From the NCBI GenBank assembly GCA_965263225.1, contig CBDHHG010000051.1:620001-684000 (forward strand): a stretch of DNA of 64,000 nt. Direction: 5' to 3'. Source of the stretch: DT-111 sp965263225 (GTDB lineage: Bacteria > Bacteroidota > Bacteroidia > Chitinophagales > Saprospiraceae). A program made the position numbers and the translations under genes. Below, in pieces: positions 23,650 to 32,135 of the stretch (positions are counted from its first letter, which is position 1; every line of letters begins with the position of its first letter). The notes under the pieces were generated by a model. The model saw only the letters and a list, made by a program, of their open reading frames with translations. It did no database searches and was not told the origin of the DNA.

Positions 23650-26064
23650 TTAACTTCCACACATCAAGCAGTCGGGATCATCAAGGTTACAAACTTGTCC
23701 TTCCGCATCTCCCAAATCACTTTCGATTACCGAACTCCCCTCGGCAATTGTTGTAGTACCAGAATTCCCTGCTTCAGCAGCTATAGCTACTTTCTTAGCG
23801 TCCTGGTTCACGGTAAACTTGATCGGATCAGTTGCTGCCTTGGATCTCAAATAGTACATTCCTGTCTTCAATCCTTTCTGCCAGGCGTAGAAGTGCATAG
23901 AAGATAACTTACCAAAGTTTGGATTCTCTACAAAGAGATTCATACTCTGGCTTTGGCATATGTAGGCACCACGGTCAGCAGCCATGTCAATGATCACCTT
24001 CTGGCTCAGTTCCCAAACCGTTTTGTAAAGATCTTTCAAATCTTGCGGGATATCCGGGAAGTCCTGGACCGAACCATTTGAAGCCATCAATCTATGCTTC
24101 ATCTCATCATTCCAAAGTCCTAGGCGGATCAAATCTTTCAGCAAATGTTTGTTCACCACGATGTACTCTCCAGACAAGGTTCTGCGGGTATAAATGTTGG
24201 AGGTATATGGCTCAAAGCACTCATTATTACCGAGGATTTGTGAGGTAGATGCCGTAGGCATAGGAGCCAATAACAAGCTATTTCGTAGGCCGTTTTTCTT
24301 GATCTTCTTTTTCAGATCTACCCAGTCCCATCTATCTGTAGGTTCTACTCCCCACATATCATACTGCAACTCACCTTTACTTGCGGGAGAGCCCGGATAA
24401 GATTGATAAGCTCCATCCTTCTCTGCCAGTGCATTGGATTCTGTTAGAGCTGCGAAATAAATCGTCTCAAAAATGTCCTTATTCAACTGCTTGGCTTCCG
24501 GACTATCAAATGGATGACGCATCAGGATGAAAGCATCTGCCAAACCTTGCACCCCAATGCCTATCGGTCGATGCCGCATATTGGAATTTTCCGCCTCAGG
24601 AATCGGGTAATAATTGATATCGATTACCTTGTTCAGATTTCTGGTAACGACTCTAGAAATTTCGTACAATCGCTCAAAGTCATAGGTGCCATCTTCCTTG
24701 ACAAATTTTCCTAAGGAAATAGAGGCCAAGTTACAAACCGCTACCTCATCTGGCGATGTGTATTCCATGATCTCTGTACACAAGTTACTGGATCGGATGG
24801 TTCCCAGGTTCTTCTGATTGGATTTACGATTTGCCGCATCCTTATACAAAATATAGGGCGTACCCGTCTCGATCTGGGATTCCAGAATAGAGAACCACAG
24901 GTCCTGTGCCTTCACGGTCTTCTTCGCCTTGCCTTCTTGCTCATACTTGTGATACAATGCCTCAAATTCTCCTCCATAAGTATCATATAAGCCTGGGCAT
25001 TCATTCGGGCAGAAAAGCGACCAATCAGCATTTTCCTTAACTCTTTCCATGAAGAGATCGGAGATCCACATAGCATAGAATAAGTCTCTTGCTCTTAACT
25101 CTTCCTTACCATGATTCTTCTTCAGATCAAGGAATTCAAAAACATCCGCATGCCATGGTTCCAGATAGACTGCAAACGCACCTTTGCGCTTTCCACCTCC
25201 TTGATCAACATAACGAGCAGTATCATTATAGACTCGCAACATCGGGATTATACCATTAGATGTTCCGCCAGTTCCCTTAATATAGCTCCCCTTAGCTCTA
25301 ATATTATGTATGCTAAGCCCAATACCACCAGCAGATTGCGAAATCTTGGCACAGCGAGAAAGTGTCTCAAAAATACCTGAGATACTGTCATCCGTCATAC
25401 TCAAGAGGAAGCAGGATGATAGCTGTGGTTTAGGAGTTCCCGCATTAAACAAGGTAGGAGTCGCATGGATAAACCACTTCTCGGACATTAAATTATAGGT
25501 TTCTACTGCTGACTCAAGATCTTCTCCATGAATCCCGATAGCTGCACGCATCAACATATGTTGAGGACGTTCGACAACTTCTCCATCCATTCTGAGTAGA
25601 TAGGAGCGCTCAAGTGTTTTGAAACCAAAGAAATCAAAACTGTAATCTCGATCATAGATAATCGCAGAATCCAATCGGTCCCTGTTCTTCCAGATCAATT
25701 TATAGGTATCTTCCCCTATCAAGCCTGCCTTCTCTCCCGTTTTGGGATCGATGTAGTTAAAAAGAGCCTTGATCGTCTTGGAGAAAGACTTATCTGTATT
25801 TTTATGGAGGTTTGAAATAGATATACGGGCTGCCAATAAAGCATAATCTGGGTGAGTAGTCGCCATCGTAGCAGCAGTCTCAGCTGCCAGATTATCCAAT
25901 TCAGTGGTGGTTACGCCGTCATATAGTCCTAGAATAACTTTTTTGGCTATCTCAATGTGGCTTACATATCGGGTGTCTAAACCATAGCACAATTTCTTTA
26001 CCCGAGCGGTAATTTTGTCAAAACTTACATCTTCTCGCTTGCCGGAGCGTTTTACTACTTGCAT
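23650..26064 (-). CDS. nrdA: Ribonucleoside-diphosphate reductase, alpha subunit
   Basis: The large subunit of class I ribonucleotide reductase reduces ribonucleotides to deoxyribonucleotides with electrons from a redoxin. The 804-residue protein has an N-terminal ATP-cone (MQVVKRSGKREDVSFDKITARVKK, about 1-95) for overall allosteric control, the reductase core with the substrate-site stretch QLSSCFLLSM (active cysteine near 217), the NLCTEI motif (near 427), the MPTASTSQILGNNECFEP block, and a C-terminal DDPDCLMCGS tail with the CxxC pair that carries reducing equivalents. All expected features are present. It is the second gene of the nrdB-nrdA operon, 37 bases after nrdB. Confidence 0.97.
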   Translation of the reverse strand: MQVVKRSGKREDVSFDKITARVKKLCYGLDTRYVSHIEIAKKVILGLYDGVTTTELDNLAAETAATMATTHPDYALLAARISISNLHKNTDKSFSKTIKALFNYIDPKTGEKAGLIGEDTYKLIWKNRDRLDSAIIYDRDYSFDFFGFKTLERSYLLRMDGEVVERPQHMLMRAAIGIHGEDLESAVETYNLMSEKWFIHATPTLFNAGTPKPQLSSCFLLSMTDDSISGIFETLSRCAKISQSAGGIGLSIHNIRAKGSYIKGTGGTSNGIIPMLRVYNDTARYVDQGGGKRKGAFAVYLEPWHADVFEFLDLKKNHGKEELRARDLFYAMWISDLFMERVKENADWSLFCPNECPGLYDTYGGEFEALYHKYEQEGKAKKTVKAQDLWFSILESQIETGTPYILYKDAANRKSNQKNLGTIRSSNLCTEIMEYTSPDEVAVCNLASISLGKFVKEDGTYDFERLYEISRVVTRNLNKVIDINYYPIPEAENSNMRHRPIGIGVQGLADAFILMRHPFDSPEAKQLNKDIFETIYFAALTESNALAEKDGAYQSYPGSPASKGELQYDMWGVEPTDRWDWVDLKKKIKKNGLRNSLLLAPMPTASTSQILGNNECFEPYTSNIYTRRTLSGEYIVVNKHLLKDLIRLGLWNDEMKHRLMASNGSVQDFPDIPQDLKDLYKTVWELSQKVIIDMAADRGAYICQSQSMNLFVENPNFGKLSSMHFYAWQKGLKTGMYYLRSKAATDPIKFTVNQDAKKVAIAAEAGNSGTTTIAEGSSVIESDLGDAEGQVCNLDDPDCLMCGS

Positions 26065-26101
26065 AAAAAAGGGTCTTTGAAGGTTAAATGTTTGTGGTTA
26101 G

Positions 26102-27079
26102 TTAAAAGTCTTCATCAAGGGTGAATACTTGCTTCTCTCTATCCGTCATTACACCGGATTTCTGATAATCTCCTACCCTCTTCTCAAAGAAGTTCGTCTT
26201 TCCTTGCAGGGAAATCATATCCATCCAAGGGAATGGATTTTCTACATTAAATATCTTTTCTTGCTGTAGAGCAGCCAAGAGTCGATCCGCAACAAATTCA
26301 ATATATTGACACATCAAATCTGCATTCATCCCAATCAAGTTTACGGGTAGCGCATCTGAGACAAATTCTTTCTCGATTTCTACTGCATCAGCTATGATTG
26401 TTCTGATCGTTTCATTAGAGAGTTTATTCTGTATATGGTTATTGTAGAGCAGGCAGGCAAAGTCACAATGCATTCCCTCATCTCGTGAAATCAATTCATT
26501 GGAGAAGGACAAACCCGGCATCAATCCTCGCTTTTTCAACCAAAAAATGGAGCAGAAGGACCCGGAAAAGAAAATACCTTCCACCGCAGCAAAGGCAATC
26601 AGACGCTCAGCAAAAGAGGCTTCCTCTATCCATCGCAATGCCCATTCAGCCTTCTTTTTTACGCAATCCATAGTTTCGATAGCGTTGAAAAGATAGTCCT
26701 TCTCTTTGGTGTCATTGATATAGGTATCGATCAAGAGAGAGTAGGTCTCTGAATGGATGTTCTCCATCATGATCTGAAACCCGTAGAAAAATTTAGCTTC
26801 TGTATATTGTACCTCACTAACAAAATTTTCAGCTAGATTCTCATTAACTATTCCGTCACTAGCCGCGAAAAAGGCCAAAACGTGTTTAACAAAGTGACGC
26901 TCATCATCATTCAACTTATTATTCCAGTCGGTAAGATCTTGAGAAAGATCAATTTCTTCTGCCGTCCAAAAACTTGCTTCAGACTTCTTGTAAAATTGCC
27001 ATATATCATCATGTACAATGGGAAATAGAACAAATCTATTGGGATTCTCTTCCAAAATGGGCTCCAAATTCTTACTCAT
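26102..27079 (-). CDS. nrdB: Ribonucleoside-diphosphate reductase, beta subunit
   Basis: The small subunit supplies the stable tyrosyl radical through a di-iron cofactor. In the 325-residue protein the motif ENIHSETYSLLI holds the iron ligands E106 and H109 and the radical tyrosine Y113 with the E..H...Y spacing of class Ia enzymes. Earlier, the FWTAEEIDLSQD helix (38-49) supplies the acidic ligand, and the later SRDEGMHCDFACLLY holds further ligands. It is an ordinary, intact beta subunit. The long upstream region contains several DnaA-box-like sites, which suggests coupling of expression to replication initiation (inference). Confidence 0.97.
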   Translation of the reverse strand: MSKNLEPILEENPNRFVLFPIVHDDIWQFYKKSEASFWTAEEIDLSQDLTDWNNKLNDDERHFVKHVLAFFAASDGIVNENLAENFVSEVQYTEAKFFYGFQIMMENIHSETYSLLIDTYINDTKEKDYLFNAIETMDCVKKKAEWALRWIEEASFAERLIAFAAVEGIFFSGSFCSIFWLKKRGLMPGLSFSNELISRDEGMHCDFACLLYNNHIQNKLSNETIRTIIADAVEIEKEFVSDALPVNLIGMNADLMCQYIEFVADRLLAALQQEKIFNVENPFPWMDMISLQGKTNFFEKRVGDYQKSGVMTDREKQVFTLDEDF

Positions 27080-27332
27080 CTCAATAAAAATTTAAAAATG
27101 GTTTATTTAGGTTTTAAACGTCAAATAAGGTGTAGACAGGGGGAGACCGGGCAATAAAACTTAGGGGTAGTCGAGCTATTTATCTCGAAAACCGTTAATC
27201 GTATTAAACCTATAGGTAATAAAGGATTTTCCTTCTTTGATAATGTCTAAGCGGCTATGTTTTCTCGTATATAATCCACCAGTATTTTGTCACCACTAAA
27301 GTAATAAAAAGGAGTGCTGAAAACCGCCGAAG

Positions 27333-27431
27333 TTATCCACACGATGTTAGTAACTATTTTAAAACACTGACAATCAACCCATTAATCAATGCCCTATTTT
27401 TTCCACATTGTGGATAACTTTGTGTGGAAAA
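27333..27431. promoter_or_regulatory. Cluster of four DnaA-box-like 9-mers
   Basis: Perfect TTATCCACA lies at 27333-27341 (plus) and 27409-27417 (minus). TTTTCCACA, one mismatch from the consensus, lies at 27399-27407 (plus) and 27423-27431 (minus), so the last three are packed within 33 bases. They fall in the 419-base spacer upstream of the nrdBA operon. In E. coli, DnaA controls nrdAB, so control of nrdBA is the simplest reading; a replication origin cannot be excluded. Confidence 0.6.
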
Positions 27432-27498
27432 CTATACGCCTATCAGCAAATAAGTGAACATTAACATAAAGTTAATGTATAAATAACATGAAAATCAG

Positions 27499-28446
27499 CT
27501 AAAAAAGTCGCTTGCGCTGAAAGTACCAAGCAACCAACAAGCTGCTTAGAACAGATGCAATAATAATACCATATACCGTGAGTCCGCTGTCCATAAATGG
27601 AATAGGTACATTCATGCCGTAAAAACTGGCAATTAAAGTCGGAACCATCAGAATGATTGTAATCAAGGTGAGTCGTCGTATGGTGAGATTCAGGTTGTTG
27701 GAAATAATTGATCCGTAGGCATCCATTGTACCATTTAGGATATTGGTGTACACGTTGGCCATCTCCAAGGCCTGGCTATTATCAATAATGATATCTTCAA
27801 ATTGATCAGATTTATCCTCATCTTCCCGTATCCCTAAAAAATCTGAGCGTTTCATTTTCATTTTGAGCAACTCATTAGAACTCAGAGAATTCATAAAATA
27901 TACCAGACTTTTTTCAATGCTCAATAACTCCTTTAATTCCTTGTTCCTGCTAGAATCGTATAATTCCTTTTCGATCAAATTGCGCTTCAAATTGAGTTTC
28001 TTCAAGCAGGTTAAGTAGCGATAAACCGTTTGCTCCAAGATTTGAATCACAAACAACGACTCATCCGCAGGATCAAAATGCTTGACCTTATTATCCAGGA
28101 AAAGCTGTAGGACTGGGTTTTCAAAAGAGGAGATGGTAATGATATGGTCCAAGGTTAAGATTATACCGATTGGAACCGTGATATATATGGCATCATTTTC
28201 TTCCTCCGACTCATTCAAGATGGGGGTATTGACTACGATCAATCGAACATCGTCTTCCTTTTCATAGCGAGAACGTTCGTCGATGTCTAGAGAGTCGATC
28301 AAAAAATCTAAGGGGATAAAGAAGCGCTGTGCAATTTCTTCTAATTCTTCCTGACTAAAGGGCGGGGAGATATTGATCCAGCATGATGCTTGGGGCTCTT
28401 CCAACTCCTTCAGTCTCCGATCAGCCTTGGCATAATACTGTATCAT
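27499..28446 (-). CDS. corA: CorA-type magnesium/divalent cation channel
   Basis: The 315-residue protein has a large N-terminal cytoplasmic domain (about 1-250) with long helices, ending in two membrane helices. The diagnostic GMN signature is at residues 277-279 (FYGMNVPIPF) between the helices, where it forms the pore-mouth filter. The terminal QRKRLF is the basic cytoplasmic tail. CorA proteins form pentamers that pass Mg2+ and, in some members, Co2+, Ni2+ or Zn2+. It is followed downstream by the nrdBA regulatory region and preceded by the metallopeptidase-like gene across an 83-base gap. Confidence 0.93.
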   Translation of the reverse strand: MIQYYAKADRRLKELEEPQASCWINISPPFSQEELEEIAQRFFIPLDFLIDSLDIDERSRYEKEDDVRLIVVNTPILNESEEENDAIYITVPIGIILTLDHIITISSFENPVLQLFLDNKVKHFDPADESLFVIQILEQTVYRYLTCLKKLNLKRNLIEKELYDSSRNKELKELLSIEKSLVYFMNSLSSNELLKMKMKRSDFLGIREDEDKSDQFEDIIIDNSQALEMANVYTNILNGTMDAYGSIISNNLNLTIRRLTLITIILMVPTLIASFYGMNVPIPFMDSGLTVYGIIIASVLSSLLVAWYFQRKRLF

Positions 28447-28529
28447 TGCCTTACTCTTTAATTGCTAGAAAAATAAATAAAAGGCCTTTCAAGCAGCCCG
28501 ACAAACATACAACTTAAACCGTTATCATC

Positions 28530-29222
28530 CTAGCTCAGTTCTACAAGCTGATCTACGAAATACTCATACTCCAAAATATCACTAGAGGTTGCATTCCCCC
28601 ACCGGACCGTTCGTCCCGTCTGTAGGCGATAATAATCCATGATTATATCAGCTTGCTGCTCAAAATTAAAATCTGAGAGCTTGCCCCCTGCATTTCTTAC
28701 CTGATGTAGCCTGGTCCAACCACCATAATCATAGCCTTCTTCTTGCTGAGCCAGTAAGGCTTTAGCTATGTAAAGGGCCCCAAACCTTTCATATTGCCAA
28801 ACATGAACTAGCTCATGGATCAAGATATCGTCTCTCATGATACCCCAGCTATTTATGGTATGAAAACTGACGTAACAGAATTGATACTGTCTGGGGCCTA
28901 GCCAAGCTCGCTCATCTATTCTAACTCTGTTAAGATCTATTGTATTGCCGAAAATTGATTTTGCTCGCCTGATCTCTTCTTCAAGTAGGGGGCGGGTTTT
29001 GTACTTAAACAAGGAGCTTAGCCCCTCATATAAGTCTACTAAACCTAGCCAATCCATTAGTAGCAATAGCCATCCAAACCACCACCAAGGCACCCTTTTT
29101 ATATGTACCTGCAAATTGAACACCTCCATTACCCCCTCCGTAAAGTAGTGTAATAACCTCCAAGTTCGAATAGGAAATTTGAGAATAAAATTTAATGCTA
29201 ATTGACCTGCATGGTTCAACAT
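28530..29222 (-). CDS. Membrane-associated HExxH metallopeptidase-like protein
   Basis: The 230-residue protein has one or two hydrophobic segments near 43-63 (VPWWWFGWLLLLMDWLG) and a zinc-binding HELVH motif at 136-140 (DDILIHELVHVWQYERFG). A downstream acidic stretch (FNFEQQADIIMDYYR, about 195-210) could supply a third ligand. The region around HELVHVWQ resembles DUF4157-like peptidase domains seen in Bacteroidota; this match is by eye. It starts 3 bases after the LolE-type permease stop, so the two are one operon. Substrate unknown; an envelope function is inferred from its neighbour. Confidence 0.75.
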   Translation of the reverse strand: MLNHAGQLALNFILKFPIRTWRLLHYFTEGVMEVFNLQVHIKRVPWWWFGWLLLLMDWLGLVDLYEGLSSLFKYKTRPLLEEEIRRAKSIFGNTIDLNRVRIDERAWLGPRQYQFCYVSFHTINSWGIMRDDILIHELVHVWQYERFGALYIAKALLAQQEEGYDYGGWTRLHQVRNAGGKLSDFNFEQQADIIMDYYRLQTGRTVRWGNATSSDILEYEYFVDQLVELS

Positions 29223-29225
29223 TCT

Positions 29226-30521
29226 TTATTTAAATCGAATGGCCTGAACGGGTGTAATCCGGGTGACCAAATAGGAAGGGATCACCAAGAACAACAAGGT
29301 TACTAAAAGCGTGCCAATATTCAGAAAAAGCACCGTCCAAAAGTTCAGTTCTACGGGTGCAACCGACAGATAGTAATCTGCCTCTGATAACTTGATAAAT
29401 TCAAATTTTTCCTGGAAATAACAGAGTCCAATCCCAATCAAATTACCCCAAAACAGGCCTACCCCAATGATTAGACTGGCATGATACAAAAAGATACGCC
29501 TAATCTTCCAGTTACTTGCTCCTAGTGCTTTCAGGATGCCCACCATATTGGTGCGCTCCAAAATGAGAATTAGCAATGCTGTCACCATATTAATAATGGC
29601 CACAATGACCATGAGTCCCAGAATGACAATCTCATTGATATCTTGAAGGTCTAGCCAATTAAATATTTCCTGACGCTTGGAGCGAATGGGTTCTGCATAG
29701 AGATTATGGGGCAATTTTTCTATGGTAATATGCTCCGCCATCTTCATCATATCATCCAAATCATCCAAATATACCTCAAATCCACTCACCTCATCTTCCT
29801 TCCACTTCATCAAGCGCTGTATTTGCCTAATATCGATTAAAGCGAATTGCCGATCATATTCTTCCAAGCCGGTCTTATATATACCGGCCACATAAAACTT
29901 AAGCTTGATGGGTTCTTTGTCGACAATAAAGTTGACGATAAAGGAGTCTTGCACGCCCACCTGAAGACGAGTAGCAGTTTGCTTGGAAATGAGAATTTCT
30001 CGGCTTCTGCTTGAATCTGGTAATTCCAGTTTACGCCCCTCTTGCAGGTATTGCTCCATGAATTGCCAATCAAAATCTTGTCCAATCCCCTTCAGAAAAA
30101 TGCCTTCCATTTCCCTTTTCACGGTAATAATTCCGGGCATAATGGCAAAGGTCTGAATATGCCGTACGCCCCCCTTACTAGGCTCCACTCGATCTCTCCC
30201 CTCTCCCATCCGATCCTCATATATGATAAAATCAACCTCCTTAATGGTATCAAGATGAGGATAGAAATCCTGATTTTTGCTGATGGGATTGACTTCCATC
30301 AAGCTCTGATTAATGGTAGGTTCAGTGATGTGGATATGCCCCCAGAAACCAAAAATCTTTTCACTAATCTCTTTTTTGAAACCTGTGACCAAAGCATTGG
30401 TGATGATCATCACCGAAAGGCTGATAGCTACAGCCACCATTGCGATGCGAATGATCAAACGGGTAAAAGATTTTTGGCCAGAACCAGCCACTTTTCGTGC
30501 TATGAAATACTCTATATTCAT
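29226..30521 (-). CDS. Lipoprotein-releasing-type ABC transporter permease (LolC/E-like)
   Basis: The 431-residue protein has an N-terminal membrane helix (about 22-48: IRIAMVAVAISLSVMIITNAL), a large periplasmic MacB-type core (about 50-260) and three C-terminal helices (about 295-425) of the FtsX domain, with VGILKALGASNWKIRRIFLYHA before the second of them and a conserved ITPVQAIRFK end. In E. coli LolCDE extracts lipoproteins from the inner membrane; Bacteroidota often carry one such permease. No LolD ATPase gene is adjacent. It is the first gene of a two-gene operon with the HExxH protein. Assignment to LolE rather than another FtsX permease is probable, not certain. Confidence 0.85.
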   Translation of the reverse strand: MNIEYFIARKVAGSGQKSFTRLIIRIAMVAVAISLSVMIITNALVTGFKKEISEKIFGFWGHIHITEPTINQSLMEVNPISKNQDFYPHLDTIKEVDFIIYEDRMGEGRDRVEPSKGGVRHIQTFAIMPGIITVKREMEGIFLKGIGQDFDWQFMEQYLQEGRKLELPDSSRSREILISKQTATRLQVGVQDSFIVNFIVDKEPIKLKFYVAGIYKTGLEEYDRQFALIDIRQIQRLMKWKEDEVSGFEVYLDDLDDMMKMAEHITIEKLPHNLYAEPIRSKRQEIFNWLDLQDINEIVILGLMVIVAIINMVTALLILILERTNMVGILKALGASNWKIRRIFLYHASLIIGVGLFWGNLIGIGLCYFQEKFEFIKLSEADYYLSVAPVELNFWTVLFLNIGTLLVTLLFLVIPSYLVTRITPVQAIRFK

Positions 30522-30852
30522 ATAATTGGTAAAAGCATCGCAAATTTAGACTTCTTCCGGATTAAGTACACATTTGCATGCTTCCTTTTGCAAGAAAAGT
30601 TATGTTTTCAATATGAGATTGCGCATACCTTCTCTCTGAGATCCCCGATTTGAAAGATCTTGTTCAAGATATATGGGCTCGATCCAACTGTCAGTGGGAT
30701 GAAGTAGCCCAGATTGTAAAACTGAATTCTAGTCCGCTGTATTTTTCTATTAAGCAATATGCTCAAAAAAAGTATTTTTGTGGCCAATTGACAGGAGCAG
30801 GGAACTTTCCCCGAATAAAGACAATTGACTGATACATACAAAACTCAAGATA
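30522..30852. other. Divergent spacer between LolE-type gene and tyrS
   Basis: This 331-base stretch contains a plus-strand open frame at 30650-30832 with only a TTG start, ending 20 bases before tyrS. Its peptide (about 60 residues, KDLVQDIWARSNCQWDEVAQIV and on) was not recognised. It may be a degraded gene end or chance; otherwise this is promoter and leader space for tyrS. Confidence 0.35.
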
Positions 30853-32127
30853 ATGGATTTTTTGGAAGAACTTAGTTGGCGTGGAATGGTGCAAGATCAA
30901 ACCCCGGGAGTAGCGGAAAAGTTACAGGAAGGTATGGTAACCGCCTACATTGGCTTTGATCCAACTGCTCCTTCCCTCACTATAGGAAATTATGTGCAGA
31001 TAATGTTGTTGAAGCTGTTCCAATTGTCCGGCCACAAGCCGATCGTCCTAATGGGTGGAGCGACCGGTCGCATTGGGGACCCGAGCGGAAAAGATAAAGA
31101 AAGACAACTTAAGTCTTACCAAGAACTCGATGATAATCTCGCTCGCCAGTCTGAGCAATTCAAGAAGTTTCTAAACTTTGATGAAGGAGAGAACCGGGCC
31201 ATCATGGTCAATAATCTCGATTTTTATAAAGATATGGATATACTTTCCTTCATGAGAAATGTGGGAAAAACGCTTACCGTCAATTATATGATGTCAAAGG
31301 AATCCGTCAAGAAGCGAATTGAGACGGGAATTTCCTTTACAGAATTTAGTTACCAGCTCCTACAGGGCTACGACTACCAATGCCTGTATGATCAGTACAA
31401 TTGTAGGCTGCAAATGGGCGGATCAGATCAATGGGGGAACATTACTACAGGTACAGAGTTCATTCGCAGAAATTCTGGTGGAAAAGCCTATGCCATCACT
31501 ACTCCCCTATTAACTAAGGCTGATGGTTCTAAATTTGGGAAATCAGAACAAGGAAACATTTGGCTATCTCCCGAATATACCTCTCCTTATAAGTTCTATC
31601 AGTTCTGGATTAATGCAGCAGATGCAGACCTCCCCTCTTTCACCAGATACTTTACGCTCAAATCAAAGGAGGAAATCGAAGCCAATGAAAAGGAGTTTGC
31701 TGATAACCCAAGAGAGTTGAAAAAGCTTTTAGCGGAAGAACTAACCAAAAGAGTGCATTCCGAAGAGGAGTTCGTAGCGGTGATGAATGTTTCAGAACTC
31801 TTATTCAACAAAAAGGCAAGTAGGGAGACCCTATATGCTCTCAGCAGATCTGCCTTAGCTACTGTTGCAGAAGAAATACCTAGCTTCAAAGTTTCCCAAG
31901 CGGCACTAGCCAATGGAGTACCTATTGCTGATCTTCTGACGGATCATACTAAAATCCTCACTTCCAAAGGTGAAGTACGAAGAGCCATTAAGGGTAATGC
32001 CATTAGTATCAATAAGGAAAAAATTACATCACATGATGCAATGATCAATCACGAAATTCTTCTCCATGGCCAATTCTTTATGATTGAAAACGGGAAGAAG
32101 AATAAGTACATGGTCATTGCCGAATAG
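30853..32127 (+). CDS. tyrS: Tyrosyl-tRNA synthetase
   Basis: It charges tRNA-Tyr. The 424-residue protein has the bacterial class I layout: N-terminal Rossmann domain with FDPTAPSLTIGN (35-46), GGATGRIGDPSGK (about 71-83), the LLQGYDY and QMGGSDQWGNITTG tyrosine site (about 170-200), KFGKS (about 225-230) in place of KMSKS, and a C-terminal S4-like domain with RRAIKGNAISINKEKI. The HIGH motif is altered to TIGN: both histidines are replaced, by Thr and Asn. Since the rest is intact it is probably the functional, essential enzyme, but the change is unusual. It heads a plus-strand run of genes. Confidence 0.95.
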   Translation: MDFLEELSWRGMVQDQTPGVAEKLQEGMVTAYIGFDPTAPSLTIGNYVQIMLLKLFQLSGHKPIVLMGGATGRIGDPSGKDKERQLKSYQELDDNLARQSEQFKKFLNFDEGENRAIMVNNLDFYKDMDILSFMRNVGKTLTVNYMMSKESVKKRIETGISFTEFSYQLLQGYDYQCLYDQYNCRLQMGGSDQWGNITTGTEFIRRNSGGKAYAITTPLLTKADGSKFGKSEQGNIWLSPEYTSPYKFYQFWINAADADLPSFTRYFTLKSKEEIEANEKEFADNPRELKKLLAEELTKRVHSEEEFVAVMNVSELLFNKKASRETLYALSRSALATVAEEIPSFKVSQAALANGVPIADLLTDHTKILTSKGEVRRAIKGNAISINKEKITSHDAMINHEILLHGQFFMIENGKKNKYMVIAE

Positions 32128-32135
32128 TATTTGTT

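Noticed and set aside
27333..27431. Chromosome replication origin
   Set aside because: DnaA-box-like sites are present, but no dnaA, dnaN or other origin-linked gene is nearby and the 13-mer region is unproven; reported instead as a regulatory cluster.
30650..30832. 60-codon frame before tyrS
   Set aside because: Only a TTG start, no recognisable family and no homology-like pattern; probably chance or a remnant.
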